Of a DNA stretch of 64,000 bases, positions 1 through 9,085 are shown one piece after another. Location: positions 124,001-188,000 of the forward strand of contig JAJNNC010000010.1 in NCBI GenBank assembly GCA_021730635.1, written 5' to 3'. Numbering within the stretch: the first letter of the stretch is position 1; every line of letters begins with the position of its first letter. Under the pieces are notes generated by a model. It was not told where the DNA came from. It was given only the letters and a program-made list of their open reading frames with translations, and did not search any database. The DNA comes from Catalimonadaceae bacterium JC749 (GTDB lineage: Bacteria; Bacteroidota; Bacteroidia; Cytophagales; Cyclobacteriaceae). Both the position numbers and the translations under genes were made by a program.

Positions 1-491
1 TGAAGACTTTTGAAGAAACCAACGGAGATAGTACACTCTTGGAAATTACACTGGCACCAGGCGGTGGTAATGCTATGCATTTTCATCTGGATTTCAGTGA
101 AACGTTTCGTCCGATCACAGGGGCATTGCTTGTGCGGATAGGGCATGAACGTAAATTACTCCAACCGGGTGAGGTTTGTACAGTGCCTGTAAAAACACCC
201 CACTGCTTCCAAAATCCGTCTAAAGAAACCATTGTATTTCAGGTTGAGCTACAGCCCGGTCATCCTGGTTTTGAAAACAGCTTGAAGATTGCATACGGCC
301 TGGCCAAAGATGGCCTTACGAACCAAAAGAGTTTACCCAAAAAGTTTTCTCACTTAGCTCTCCTGGCTACTATGAGCGGGACTTTCCCTGTAGGTATTTT
401 TTCTTTGTTGATGCCGCTCTTACAATGGAAAGCGAAGCGAGCCCGTAAACAAGGTGTAGAACAAAAGCTAATTGATACCTATTGTCGGTAA
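1..491 (+). CDS. Cupin-domain protein, 5' end outside window
   Basis: The reading frame is open from the first base of the window, so the start codon lies at or just before base 1 (bases 1-2 are TG, so an ATG starting one base earlier is possible). The protein shows a classical cupin pattern: HFHLDFSE (HxH-x4-E) followed by G about seven residues later, then a second motif with GEVCTVP and HCFQN (H-x3-N). These residues normally bind one metal ion inside a small beta-barrel. A hydrophobic segment (LALLATMSGTFPVGIFSLLM) and a basic tail follow, which is unusual for a plain cupin and suggests membrane contact. The substrate cannot be told; cupins range from dioxygenases to sugar-binding proteins. 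Confidence 0.75.
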   Translation, partial: KTFEETNGDSTLLEITLAPGGGNAMHFHLDFSETFRPITGALLVRIGHERKLLQPGEVCTVPVKTPHCFQNPSKETIVFQVELQPGHPGFENSLKIAYGLAKDGLTNQKSLPKKFSHLALLATMSGTFPVGIFSLLMPLLQWKAKRARKQGVEQKLIDTYCR

Positions 492-1064
492 TATGATGGA
501 TAAGGCCGGCAACCAATAAAAAGTAATCATCAACTATTCTGGCTGCTGATAACCGCCTAGTCGATCTCCATAGCTTATCAGTATTACCCTTATCAAATAA
601 ACTGATATCCGGCGTTCGGCCCATTTGGATCTACTGAGATAGTGGGTTATTCCGTATTCTTTGGTTGGTCTGCGCTTTCCCTGATTAAAAGAAAGTGGGC
701 TTGAAGGACAATAGTAGTGCTTTGCGGTCTGCAACACATCATTGGCTTTTGCTATTATATTTCATTTTTATGCGACGACACGATCCTTTCTGGGACTGGG
801 CAGCGTGCATAATGTTTACCACGCTCATTGCCCTGGCCGGATATGGTGCAGTGTAGTCTGGCAACGGTGTGCATACAAAAACAAGGTGAAGGGCAATGAT
901 ATCTTATAAGTATGAACTTGTGAGATAATAGCCAGGGCTGCTTTGGGCAAAGGAGCCAGCGCTGAGAAATGGCTTGTTTAGCAATAGGTCTGATAGAAAT
1001 AAAAACAAAAAAGCCAGGAACTCAAAGGTTCCTGGCCAAACTCAATAAATCTATTTCTATCGGG
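492..1064. other. Intergenic stretch without a convincing gene
   Basis: Short open frames exist on both strands but none has a recognisable protein pattern. One fragment near 765-855 reads as a hydrophobic peptide (MRRHDPFWDWAACIMFTTL and onward) and might be a remnant of a membrane protein, but this is weak. The only clear element is the terminator hairpin at 1002-1036, which belongs to the minus-strand gene to the right. Confidence 0.5.
1002..1036 (-). terminator. Rho-independent terminator of the DUF4251 gene
   Basis: A perfect 9-bp stem GCCAGGAAC (1013-1021) / GTTCCTGGC (1028-1036) with a 6-nt loop. Read on the minus strand it is followed by a T-rich tract (complement of 1002-1012). It lies 29 nt past the stop of the minus-strand gene. 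Confidence 0.85.
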
Positions 1065-1628
1065 TCAAAAATCAGTCATACCCTGATAGACTGTTGAATT
1101 GTTCAAATCCACTACATTGCCGGCAAAGGATACCTGGGAGCCAAAGTTGCCCCGGATATTAGCCCGGGCAGTTCCTCCGTTGAAGATGCTCAGAATTAAG
1201 GTAGCATTACCCAAAGAAGCAGAAGAAACCTGTGCATTGATAATAATGGCACCTTCTTTTTTATGGTTCACTTTGTAACTCATCACATTTCCCTGTATGG
1301 TAACACCTCCCAGTCCGTTTCTTCCCATTCTGCCGGGGAAAGCAATCTGAATGGTCGCCTTATCTCCGGTGATGGCTACAAAGTTGGTATTGGAAGAGAC
1401 CGGATAAGAATTTTGGCGGTCATCATAGATAGTATGTGCTTCCAACACGAAATTCTTGTCCTCGACCAGGGCTAATAATCGCTCGTGATTTTTCTGCTGC
1501 TGCGCTGCTTCCTGCTGCTTACGCTCTGCCTTTTCGGCCTGTCTTTGTTCCCGCTTCGACTGCGCCTGCACCGTGGCGGAAAAAGACAAACCCATCAATA
1601 TTAATATAAACAAAATATGTCTTTTCAT
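1065..1628 (-). CDS. DUF4251 domain secreted protein
   Basis: A 187-residue protein with a clear signal peptide (MKRHILFILILMGLSFSATVQAQ). A charged, Q/E/K-rich helical stretch (about residues 24-50) follows, then a beta-rich domain. The sequence VEDKNFVLEAHTIYD and the later GGVTIQGNV segment match the DUF4251 family, which is largely confined to Bacteroidota and has no known biochemical role. The protein is probably periplasmic. It is a single-gene unit with its own terminator immediately downstream. Family assignment is by recognition of the pattern; function is unknown. Confidence 0.8.
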   Translation of the reverse strand: MKRHILFILILMGLSFSATVQAQSKREQRQAEKAERKQQEAAQQQKNHERLLALVEDKNFVLEAHTIYDDRQNSYPVSSNTNFVAITGDKATIQIAFPGRMGRNGLGGVTIQGNVMSYKVNHKKEGAIIINAQVSSASLGNATLILSIFNGGTARANIRGNFGSQVSFAGNVVDLNNSTVYQGMTDF

Positions 1629-1828
1629 AATTAATGTTATTTTACGCTATTTCATAAAAAACGAAAGGAATACCCCCGAATTGTGGTCATTCCTTGCTGG
1701 AATAACAAAATTTTCTGCATAATTATTCAGTAAAACGGCTATATCTTCAAGAAAGGCTAAACGCCAGCAGGCGATGGGTAGTTTGCGGAAATACTGTCTG
1801 TCTGACAGCAGCAGATAGGCATTATCAT

Positions 1829-1856
1829 AAAAAAAGGACAGCCACACAGGCCGTCC
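1829..1856 (-). terminator. Rho-independent terminator of hsp20
   Basis: On the minus strand an 8-bp stem with one G-U pair (arms 1849-1856 and 1836-1843, loop 1844-1848) is followed by seven T (complement of 1829-1835). It begins 25 nt after the hsp20 stop codon and makes any ORF across this interval on the minus strand unlikely. Confidence 0.85.
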
Positions 1857-1881
1857 TCCCATAGCATCAGCAATCAATCAA

Positions 1882-2322
1882 TTAGTTAATAGCAATAGTT
1901 CTGGCAGGTTTTGGTTTTGCTTCTTCTTTTTTAGGAATCAGCAGCAATAACATGCCATTTTCATATTGGGCTTTTATTTTGTCTTCATCCACTACATTTT
2001 GGGGTAAGCGGAATGAACGTTGGAATGACTGATAGCTATACTCACGAAGGGTATACCTTCCGTTTTCTTTGTTTTCGTGTGTATCCTGTTTTTCCGAAGA
2101 GATGGTGAGAAGATTACCGTTCAGCTCTATTTTGAAGTCTTTTTTACGCATGCCAGGAGCAGCCATTTCTACTTCAAAATGATCCTGGGTTTCTCTGATG
2201 TTAACAGCCGGTAAGGTGGTACCGGTGGAAGAGTAGTTAGAAAGTGCCCAGTCAAAAATGTCCCGGTTTACAAAGTCATCAAAAAAGCGGGATAATCCTT
2301 GATCTCTTTTTACAAGTGACAT
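1882..2322 (-). CDS. hsp20: Hsp20/alpha-crystallin small heat-shock protein
   Basis: A 146-residue ATP-independent holdase chaperone that keeps unfolding proteins soluble in the cytoplasm. The alpha-crystallin domain spans about residues 38-135: PAVNIRETQDHFEVEMAAPGM at its start and the LPQNVVDEDKIKAQYENGML strand region near its end. It closes with a KPARTIAIN tail resembling the IxI motif used for oligomer assembly. The frame is open further upstream, but ATG 2322 is chosen because AAGGAGG lies 5 nt before it, a strong ribosome site for this phylum. A terminator follows. The gene stands alone. Family identity is secure. Confidence 0.92.
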   Translation of the reverse strand: MSLVKRDQGLSRFFDDFVNRDIFDWALSNYSSTGTTLPAVNIRETQDHFEVEMAAPGMRKKDFKIELNGNLLTISSEKQDTHENKENGRYTLREYSYQSFQRSFRLPQNVVDEDKIKAQYENGMLLLLIPKKEEAKPKPARTIAIN

Positions 2323-2592
2323 AACGACCTCCTTATTTAAAGTTAAACATCTGTTATTTATGATAAAACTTTTGAAGAAAGTGGTTGACACTCAACCGTC
2401 AGGATCACCTATTCAAGTCTGGTGCCAGACCTGCAGAAAACCTGCTTTGGGAGCAAAAACAGGCTATTTTTACGGGAAATACTTACAGCCCGGAAGGGAG
2501 ATATCCATAAAAAATGTCAAATTGACCTGGTTGGTTAAAAATGACACTGACAAAATGTAAGTGTACCCCAGCAAAAGGGGACTGGCCACTGG

Positions 2593-3570
2593 CTAATTAT
2601 TCTCTTTTTCTTCCTGCCGCTTCTTCTTTTTAAAGTATCTTCTCAGCAGAAAGTTATGCTGGGCTGCTTCCATGTTCTCATTGAACTTGGCTACGCCTTC
2701 CGATAGCTGATCAGCAGTTTTCTGAATATTATTGGCGAAAGCCGTATCGTTTAGCACCACTCCCATAGCGTTTTTCTGATTGTCAATCTTTTCTACCAGC
2801 GCAGTCAGCTCTGCAGAGGCAGCCGCTGCTTGTTCTCCGGCGGTTTTTATATTGGCCAGCGTTTCCTCATAGGTACGGGAGAAACTCGTGTCGGTGAGTA
2901 GCGTATTCACCACGCCCGATTCGTTGTTTTTGAGTTGCGTGAGCATTTGGATCACGTCGCTGGTCAGTACGGCCGACCGCCGGCCTGTAGTTTGTATGTT
3001 GTCGATGGTGAGCTTGATTTCCGGTCCCAGGGTCGTATCGGTCAGGAGCGAACCCAAAGTGCCTTCTTTGCCAGCTTCCTGCATGATCTGACGGAGCTCA
3101 TGGGTGATATTTGTAATATTTTCAGCGGTAGTTTGCAAAGCATTCATCATATCCTGTGTACTGGTTTGCTGGCCTGTGCGTATGATAGCATTGTCTGCCA
3201 CCGCCTGAGGGCTGCTTCCCGGTTCTATCACCACAATGGTGTTACCTACAAAACCTTCCGAACTGATGCTGGCAAGCGCATCCTCTTTGATAAACTGACG
3301 TAATTTTTGATCGATACGCATTTCTATCTGCACCATAGAGTTATCAATGATATTGACCTCCCGGACGGTACCCACTTTGACGCCCGACAGCCAGACATTG
3401 TTTCCCTTCTGCAGCCCATTGACATCTACAAAATTGGCCCGCAATGGAAAATTAGCATTAAATAGTGATTGTTCGCTCCCTACATAAAAGATAGCGAACA
3501 GAAAAAGAAGAATTCCGGTAATCACGAAGATTCCCAACCGTGTATTTCTTCTAACTTCTTCTCTTTTCAT
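2593..3570 (-). CDS. mlaD: MlaD-type MCE-domain lipid-binding protein
   Basis: A 325-residue inner-membrane-anchored protein with one transmembrane helix (GIFVITGILLFLFAIFYVG, about residues 13-31), then one MCE domain (about 38-120) containing LQKGNNVWLSGVKVGTV. A long helical region follows (TTAENITNITHELRQ and later repeats), ending in a basic K/R-rich tail. MCE proteins form hexameric rings that carry phospholipids across the periplasm. The start codon overlaps the end of the upstream ATPase gene by 4 nt, so the two are translationally coupled. It is last in the order permease, ATPase, MCE protein, the core of a Mla-type ABC transporter. mlaB and mlaC homologues are not next to it. Confidence 0.88.
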   Translation of the reverse strand: MKREEVRRNTRLGIFVITGILLFLFAIFYVGSEQSLFNANFPLRANFVDVNGLQKGNNVWLSGVKVGTVREVNIIDNSMVQIEMRIDQKLRQFIKEDALASISSEGFVGNTIVVIEPGSSPQAVADNAIIRTGQQTSTQDMMNALQTTAENITNITHELRQIMQEAGKEGTLGSLLTDTTLGPEIKLTIDNIQTTGRRSAVLTSDVIQMLTQLKNNESGVVNTLLTDTSFSRTYEETLANIKTAGEQAAAASAELTALVEKIDNQKNAMGVVLNDTAFANNIQKTADQLSEGVAKFNENMEAAQHNFLLRRYFKKKKRQEEKENN

Positions 3571-4340
3571 TGGTGTTGAATTTTAAAGTAATTGAAAAAG
3601 GTTTCCAATTGCGGATCATCTTTCCGATCCAGCGCTTCAAAAGTACCTTCCAGGTAAACACGTCCGTCCTGCATATAGATGATCCGGTCTGCTGTGGTTT
3701 TGGCACAGGTGATGTCATGGGTAATGATAATAGAAGAGGTATGATACTTTTGTTTTACCTCCAGAATCAACTGATTGATTTCGCTGGAAGTAACCGGGTC
3801 AAGACCGGCGGTAGGTTCATCATAGAGCATAATCTCCGGTTTGAGAATCAGGCAACGGGCAATGCCAATCCTTTTCCTCATACCGCCGGAAAGTTCGGAA
3901 GGCATCTGGTCTATGGCGTGTTCCAGCCCTACGTCCCGTAAGGCATCGCGTACCATTGCATCCAGCTGTTGTGGATCATGGATATTCAAATTTCTTTTTA
4001 AAGAAAAGGTAAGATTCTCCCGCACGGTCATAGAGTCGTACAAGGCACTACCCTGAAAGGAAAAGCCAATTTTCTGACGCACCTCGTTGAGGGCTTTATG
4101 ATCCAGGTGGGTGGTGTTCTTCCCTAAAATATAGATAGTACCTTCATCGGGTTCAATGAGTCCGATAATGCATTTGATCAGGACGGACTTGCCCATGCCT
4201 GAACGCCCCAGGATCACCAGATTTTCCCCTTTGTGCAACGCCAGGCTCACATCCACCAATACAGGCCTTTCATCAAAAGACTTATACAGGTGTTCTACTT
4301 TTAATACGGGTTGCTCATCGTGCGTTGTCATGCTATCCAT
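3567..4340 (-). CDS. mlaF: MlaF-type ABC transporter ATP-binding protein
   Basis: A 257-residue nucleotide-binding subunit of the Mla-type phospholipid transporter. Visible motifs are Walker A GRSGMGKS (about residue 46), the ABC signature LSGGMRKR, Walker B IMLYDEPTAGLDP and the switch histidine in IITHD. The LSGGM signature and the DEPTAGLDPV Walker B are typical of the MlaF/Ttg2A branch. It starts 6 nt after the permease stop and overlaps the MCE gene by 4 nt, so the three genes form one operon. A second ATG three codons in (MTTHDEQ) is an alternative start. Confidence 0.9.
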   Translation of the reverse strand: MDSMTTHDEQPVLKVEHLYKSFDERPVLVDVSLALHKGENLVILGRSGMGKSVLIKCIIGLIEPDEGTIYILGKNTTHLDHKALNEVRQKIGFSFQGSALYDSMTVRENLTFSLKRNLNIHDPQQLDAMVRDALRDVGLEHAIDQMPSELSGGMRKRIGIARCLILKPEIMLYDEPTAGLDPVTSSEINQLILEVKQKYHTSSIIITHDITCAKTTADRIIYMQDGRVYLEGTFEALDRKDDPQLETFFNYFKIQHQ

Positions 4341-4345
4341 TTGTT

Positions 4346-5134
4346 TTAGGGCCTGAGCGATCCAAAAATCTGTACGGCCAGAAAGTCAATAATAAAAACA
4401 CAAACCATAGAGATGACCACCGAGCGGTTGGCTGATTTACCTACACCTACTGTAGCCCGGGGCGCATTGTATCCGGCATAAGTGCTGACTACCCCAATGG
4501 CAAAACCAAAGAAAACAGGTTTGATAATGGAAGAAAAAATATCCAGAAAGGAAAGTGCCTGAAAAGCCTGGGTAAAAAACAACTTAAAAGTGGTCTGAGA
4601 GTAATAATGAACGGCCACATATGAACCCATGAGTGCCACAGCATCGGCATAGATCACCAGTACCGGTACCATCACGGTGGTGGCAATCACCCGTGTGACC
4701 ACCAGGTATTTGAAAGGATTGGTGCCGGAAGCTTCCATAGCATCTATCTGCTCAGTCACTTTCATAGAGCTAAGTTCAGCACCCATGCTGGAGCCCAGTT
4801 TACCCGAACAGATCAGGGCGGTGATCAGAGGACCCAGCCCTCTGACAATGGCAATGGAAACCAGCGAAGGAAGCCAGCTTTCCGCACCAAACTCTATCAA
4901 AGAAGGCCTCGACTGCCGGGTAAACACGATGCCTGCCAGAAAAGAGGTAAAACCAATGAGAAGCAGCGTTCGGTTCCCCTGCAGATAACATTGGTTAAGG
5001 GTTTCTTCTGTTTCAAAGGGAGAAGAAAACGTTTCTTTAAATATCCGCAGAATAAATTGATAAACATGGGCAACACGCATTAACAATGCCTGCCATCTGT
5101 TAATTTTCCGATGTGGTTTCTCCTGGAGTTTCAC
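4346..5134 (-). CDS. mlaE: MlaE-type ABC transporter permease
   Basis: A 262-residue integral membrane permease with several hydrophobic helices (for example TLLLIGFTSFLAGIVFTRQ and VFFGFAIGVVSTYAGYNAP). The conserved family stretch includes LGPLITALICSGKLGSSMGAELSSMKVTEQIDAMEAS, where the EQIDAM loop contacts the ATPase. It is the first gene of the mlaE-mlaF-mlaD operon. In the characterised E. coli system this complex maintains outer-membrane lipid asymmetry; the direction of transport here is inferred from family. Confidence 0.9.
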   Translation of the reverse strand: MKLQEKPHRKINRWQALLMRVAHVYQFILRIFKETFSSPFETEETLNQCYLQGNRTLLLIGFTSFLAGIVFTRQSRPSLIEFGAESWLPSLVSIAIVRGLGPLITALICSGKLGSSMGAELSSMKVTEQIDAMEASGTNPFKYLVVTRVIATTVMVPVLVIYADAVALMGSYVAVHYYSQTTFKLFFTQAFQALSFLDIFSSIIKPVFFGFAIGVVSTYAGYNAPRATVGVGKSANRSVVISMVCVFIIDFLAVQIFGSLRP

Positions 5135-5275
5135 TATTGTTTTACCTTGTAATCCAAAACTCGCAGACCGTTACCAATGTTTCAACCATATTTTCCGATC
5201 TTTAAAAGTAAGGCAGCGTAGCTGTGGTTTCGTGTATCCTTTTCATCTCAACGCCCTATACTAAACGGATACTGA

Positions 5276-5306
5276 ACAAAAAAAGCCGGAATTAAGAATC
5301 CGGCTT
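5276..5306 (-). terminator. Rho-independent terminator of the DUF4494 gene
   Basis: An 8-bp stem AAGCCGGA (5283-5290) / TCCGGCTT (5299-5306) with an 8-nt loop. On the minus strand it is followed by a T-rich tract (complement of the A run before 5285). It sits 7 nt past the stop codon at 5314. Confidence 0.82.
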
Positions 5307-5313
5307 ATCTGCA

Positions 5314-5814
5314 TTATACGGTCGTATCTTCATTTACCTCTTTCAGCGGTCGCCAGTTGTCGGGGGCTTCCTGCCACTTTTGTTCGTCACTTTCATAGGG
5401 AAATACCTCTACAACAGGACTTTCTACCACTTCCGGCACTTTAAATTCTACCAGCATATTGTTCAGGCTTTCATACATGCGGTCATAGGCTGTTTTAACA
5501 TTAGGAGCTGTCAGCAACACATAGTTGGTCACTTTCTTTTCTTTCCCACTGCCCTCTACTTCCAGTGCATACGTCATCTTGCATTTATGCCAGATATCGC
5601 TGTCTTCATAGTAGAAAACATCGGTGATATTGCTTTTGCTGATGTTGGAGATATAAAATTCTCCGGGGATAATGCTGCCCAGTTTCTCATACATACGGGC
5701 CTCCGCTTCCGTAAAAGAGACGGCATCGACAAGGTACTGATCCGATACGTTCTTTACTTTTCCTTTGTCATCTTGTTTCTGGTACTTTACTTTACAAATA
5801 AACCACGTTTTCAT
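5314..5814 (-). CDS. DUF4494 domain protein
   Basis: A 166-residue cytoplasmic protein without signal or membrane segments. The opening MKTWFICKVKYQKQDDKGK, the SFTEAEARMYEKLGS block and a second half around VLLTAPNVKTAYDRMYE are characteristic of DUF4494, a Bacteroidota family of unknown function. The start at 5814 (MKTWF) is preferred over a TTG three codons upstream because family members begin at this point. It is followed by its own terminator, so it is monocistronic. Nothing in the context suggests a pathway. Confidence 0.82.
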   Translation of the reverse strand: MKTWFICKVKYQKQDDKGKVKNVSDQYLVDAVSFTEAEARMYEKLGSIIPGEFYISNISKSNITDVFYYEDSDIWHKCKMTYALEVEGSGKEKKVTNYVLLTAPNVKTAYDRMYESLNNMLVEFKVPEVVESPVVEVFPYESDEQKWQEAPDNWRPLKEVNEDTTV

Positions 5815-5938
5815 GCCATACAATTAGTTTGTTTCAAAATGGGTTTAAAGGTAAAGTTTATCCCCTAAACACCCCAGCTATAAACGTAAAAGTTTTCTGT
5901 CATTTCCTGTACATGTCGGGGCGCTCGGTCGAGCCTGC

Positions 5939-7732
5939 TTATCGTTGTGCTGCTACCCATTGTTTCATTTTTTTCTCCAGGATATCCAGGGGAAGTGCTC
6001 CATCAGAAAGGAGCGCATCGTGGAAAGACCGTATGTCAAATTGTGCGCCTAATTGCTGTTCGGCATATTGCCGTAGCTCTTGTATTTTTAGTTCTCCCAT
6101 CTTATAAGCCAAAGCCTGTCCGGGCCAGGCAATATAACGATCTACTTCCACGGCGATATCATGCTCCGTTTTCGCAGAATTTTCCACAAAATACTGAATC
6201 GCCTGGTCGCGGCTCCAGCCCATCTGGTGGATGCCCGTATCGACTACCAGCCGGATGGCTCGCCACATTTCATAGGTGAGCTGACCAAATTTGGCATAAG
6301 GATTCTGGTACAAGCCTATCGCTTCTCCCAGGCTTTCCGCATAGAGTGCCCAGCCTTCTACAAAAGCCGTAAAATGACTGGCTTCACGAAAGTCGGGCAT
6401 ACCTTCCAACTCCTGGCTCAGGGCAATCTGCAGATGATGCCCGGGGACAGCTTCGTGCAGCGTCAGCGCTTCCATTTCCCAGATGGGCCGGCTGGCCAGA
6501 TCATAGGTGTTGGCATAAAAGTAACCAGGGCGGGTAGCCCGGTAAGAACCCCGGCTATAATAAGCGGTGGTGGCAGACCTGGCGGCATAATCCGGGATGG
6601 CTTTTACACCATAGGGCAGGCGGGGTAATTTTCCAAAGAAGCGGATGAGTTCGGGATCAATGCGTTTGCAGATGTCCCGGTAGCCGGTAAGCAAAGCCTC
6701 TGGCGTCTGATAGTAAAACTGTGTGTCTGTTCTTAAAAATTCGGTAAAGTCGGCAAAGCTTCCTTTGAAGCCGGTAGATTTAATAATCTTATCCATCTCA
6801 CGGCGGATACGGGCCACCTCTTTCAACCCAATCTGATGAATAGCTTCAGCCGTCAGGTCAGTCGTGGTATATTTCCGGATGTTGTGCTGGTACCAGGCGT
6901 TTCCTTCCGGCAAGGCACTGATGCCTACGGTTTCCCGGGCTTTTGGAATATAAGTATGGGTCAGATAGTCGTGCAACTGCTGTAAAGCAGGCTTTACTTG
7001 TGAGGCAAATACTTCCTCTGCCTGTTTTTTCCATGGGTCGCGGGTGGCTGCCGGTATGGTTTCCGGAAACGACTGAAAAGGTTTTAAAAAGGTAGCGGAA
7101 GCTGCTTCTTCCATCAGTTGCGTCAACTGAGCAGGGGTATCGCTAACGGCAATTCGGGGAGGCATGATCCCTTTTTGTAAGCCCTGATCCATCAGTTGTA
7201 TCAACTGGTTGATATAAGCAGGAATACCTCGCAGCCGGGCCAGGGCATCCTGATAGTCTTTCTCGTGGCGGGAAGGCATCATAGCCATCACTTCCGGAAG
7301 TTGGTGCTGCAACCCTATGAAGGTTGTATTACTCACTGGCATGAGTTCATCCGGATATTGCGCTCCCTGGACAGCCTGCTCCATCTGGCGTTTGAATAAT
7401 AAATAATTGAGTTGGTCGTCCGGAGAAAATTGATTGGTATCGATAGAAGCGATGGCCTGAGCAAACAACTGAACCACTTTGTTTCGTTGCTGCAAGGCTT
7501 CCGAACGCATGTCCGTCCAGGCATCATTGTATTGTGAAATGCCTGCGCCAGTAGCGGTTTCAGGATGATTCTGGTAAAACCAGTCCATATAAACATCAAA
7601 TAGCTGATGCATTTTCTGACGCTCTTCCCCAGTACGTTGAAGGGAATCTATTCGCAACTGCCATTCGGTTTGGGCGTGGGCTAAACCATACCATCCAAAA
7701 CAGCAAAACAGGATCAGGCATCTTTTTATCAT
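5939..7732 (-). CDS. DUF885 family secreted metallopeptidase-like protein
   Basis: A 597-residue exported protein with signal peptide MIKRCLILFCCFGWYGLAHAQ. The DUF885 signature HEAVPGHHLQ (residues 426-435) resembles a zinc HExxxGHH peptidase motif. It is followed by FVEGWALYAESLG, where a conserved glutamate would complete the metal site, as in M3/DUF885 carboxypeptidase-like enzymes. Family members are mostly unstudied, and some behave as oligopeptidases. The length is typical. It diverges from the RlmL-like gene to its right, with a 130-bp shared upstream region. Peptidase activity is inferred from the family motif. Confidence 0.85.
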   Translation of the reverse strand: MIKRCLILFCCFGWYGLAHAQTEWQLRIDSLQRTGEERQKMHQLFDVYMDWFYQNHPETATGAGISQYNDAWTDMRSEALQQRNKVVQLFAQAIASIDTNQFSPDDQLNYLLFKRQMEQAVQGAQYPDELMPVSNTTFIGLQHQLPEVMAMMPSRHEKDYQDALARLRGIPAYINQLIQLMDQGLQKGIMPPRIAVSDTPAQLTQLMEEAASATFLKPFQSFPETIPAATRDPWKKQAEEVFASQVKPALQQLHDYLTHTYIPKARETVGISALPEGNAWYQHNIRKYTTTDLTAEAIHQIGLKEVARIRREMDKIIKSTGFKGSFADFTEFLRTDTQFYYQTPEALLTGYRDICKRIDPELIRFFGKLPRLPYGVKAIPDYAARSATTAYYSRGSYRATRPGYFYANTYDLASRPIWEMEALTLHEAVPGHHLQIALSQELEGMPDFREASHFTAFVEGWALYAESLGEAIGLYQNPYAKFGQLTYEMWRAIRLVVDTGIHQMGWSRDQAIQYFVENSAKTEHDIAVEVDRYIAWPGQALAYKMGELKIQELRQYAEQQLGAQFDIRSFHDALLSDGALPLDILEKKMKQWVAAQR

Positions 7733-7862
7733 GGGTATTTCTCTTTCGCTTTGGTAAGATAGAGAACATTGTACCGGAAATACAAATATGTTTTTAGGCT
7801 TCCAGCCAGGGTATGTTCGCTGATTTTCTTCCTTTCCCGGAACAAAAGCCTATCTTCGCACT

Positions 7863-9056
7863 ATGCAATCCGTACAGATGAAAAACAAAATTGTCATTAC
7901 CTGTGCCAAGCATACCAGCCACCTGCTAGCCGAAGAGGTGAAAGCACTAGGATTTCCTGTGCAGGCGGTTCATCTGCTGGATGTGGTATCGGAAGGGACG
8001 TTGGCGGATACGATGAAACTGAACCTGCATTTAAGAACCGCGCACCGGGTGTTGTGGCTGCTTCATCATTTTCAGGCCAGACATGCCGAACAGCTTTATC
8101 AGAAAGTCAAAGAAATTCCTTGGGAAAAATACCTGTCGGTTCATTCTTACTTTAGTGTAAGTTCTTTTGTAAGAAACGAATCCATACGGGACAATCGTTT
8201 TGCCAACTTAAAAGTTAAAGATGCCATCGTCGACCGTATGAATGAAAGATTTCACCAGCGGCCGGATTCAGGTCCCCTCCAGGATCAGGCGGTCATCTTT
8301 TTACACTGGAAAGACACTGATGCCAGTCTTTACCTGGATACCTCCGGAGAAAGTATTGCCCGGCACCACTACCGGAGAGTGACGGTTCAGGCACCTATGC
8401 AGGAGTCCCTGGCCGCAGCCATTATCCTTTCCAGCCGCTGGCATCCGGCACAGCCATTTGTCAATCCTATGTGTGGAAGCGGTACGCTGGCCATAGAAGC
8501 AGCTTTAATGCGCATCAAGAAGGTACCCGGACTGCTCCGGGCCAACTTTGGCTTCATGCATGTGAAAAGCTTTCTGCCAAGCCGTTGGGAGGAAATGCGC
8601 CTGGCAGCCCGGCGAGAGACTTTGCAGGCAGAGAGCACCTTCAGAAATATGAAAAAAAACATTATTGCTACCGACCAGGATCCTAAAGCCATACGAGCGG
8701 CGAAAGAAAACGCACAGGCAGCCGGGGTAGATCATCTGATTCATTTTGAAGTGTGTGACTTTCAGCAGACGCCCGTTCCGGCGGTATCAGAGGAGAAAGG
8801 AGAAGGGTCACCTGTGGTGATCTTTAACCCTCCTTATGGAGAAAGGCTGGGAGAAGAGACATTACTGGAACCAACTTATCAGGCTATAGGCGATTTTTTT
8901 AAGCAGCAATGTGCCGGTTATTGGGGTTATATTTTCACCGGAAATTTACATTTAGGCAAAAAAGTAGGCTTAAAAACAAAAAGACGTCTCGAATTTTTCA
9001 GTGGGAAGATAGAATCGCGACTTTTGGAATATGAATTGTATGCAGGTAATAGATAA
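7863..9056 (+). CDS. RlmL-like THUMP-domain 23S rRNA (guanine-N2) methyltransferase
   Basis: A 397-residue SAM-dependent RNA methyltransferase. The N-terminal THUMP region (about residues 45-160) comes before an RlmL-type Rossmann domain with NPMCGSGTLAIEAALM as SAM-binding motif I. The catalytic motif is NPPYGERLG near residue 322. RlmL methylates G2445 in E. coli 23S rRNA; this protein corresponds to the RlmL half of the RlmKL fusion without an RlmK half. An alternative start is the ATG six codons in (MKNKIVITC). The final codon lies in a 10-bp inverted repeat (9047-9073) preceding the patatin gene 29 nt downstream, which may be co-transcribed. Confidence 0.85.
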   Translation: MQSVQMKNKIVITCAKHTSHLLAEEVKALGFPVQAVHLLDVVSEGTLADTMKLNLHLRTAHRVLWLLHHFQARHAEQLYQKVKEIPWEKYLSVHSYFSVSSFVRNESIRDNRFANLKVKDAIVDRMNERFHQRPDSGPLQDQAVIFLHWKDTDASLYLDTSGESIARHHYRRVTVQAPMQESLAAAIILSSRWHPAQPFVNPMCGSGTLAIEAALMRIKKVPGLLRANFGFMHVKSFLPSRWEEMRLAARRETLQAESTFRNMKKNIIATDQDPKAIRAAKENAQAAGVDHLIHFEVCDFQQTPVPAVSEEKGEGSPVVIFNPPYGERLGEETLLEPTYQAIGDFFKQQCAGYWGYIFTGNLHLGKKVGLKTKRRLEFFSGKIESRLLEYELYAGNR

Positions 9057-9073
9057 TTGCACGTTATCTATTA
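9047..9073. promoter_or_regulatory. 10-bp perfect inverted repeat over the RlmL-like stop codon
   Basis: TAATAGATAA (9047-9056) pairs perfectly with TTATCTATTA (9064-9073) around a 7-nt loop. The left arm includes the TAA stop of the upstream gene, and the ribosome site of the next gene (GAGGGG) follows directly. No T tract follows, so it is not a classical terminator. It could be an intercistronic hairpin that affects mRNA stability or coupling. Confidence 0.5.
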
Positions 9074-9085
9074 AGAGGGGTCTGC

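Noticed and set aside
1647-1877. Open frame of 76 codons on the minus strand between DUF4251 and hsp20 genes
   Set aside because: The hsp20 terminator hairpin and T tract lie inside its first codons, and the translation has no protein-family character.
2360-2560. 66-codon plus-strand frame upstream of hsp20
   Set aside because: It overlaps the hsp20 promoter region antisense, has no ribosome site and no recognisable pattern apart from a CxxC that can be chance.
2561-2592. Terminator after mlaD (CCCC/GGGG hairpin)
   Set aside because: The stem is only 4 bp and no T tract follows on the minus strand.
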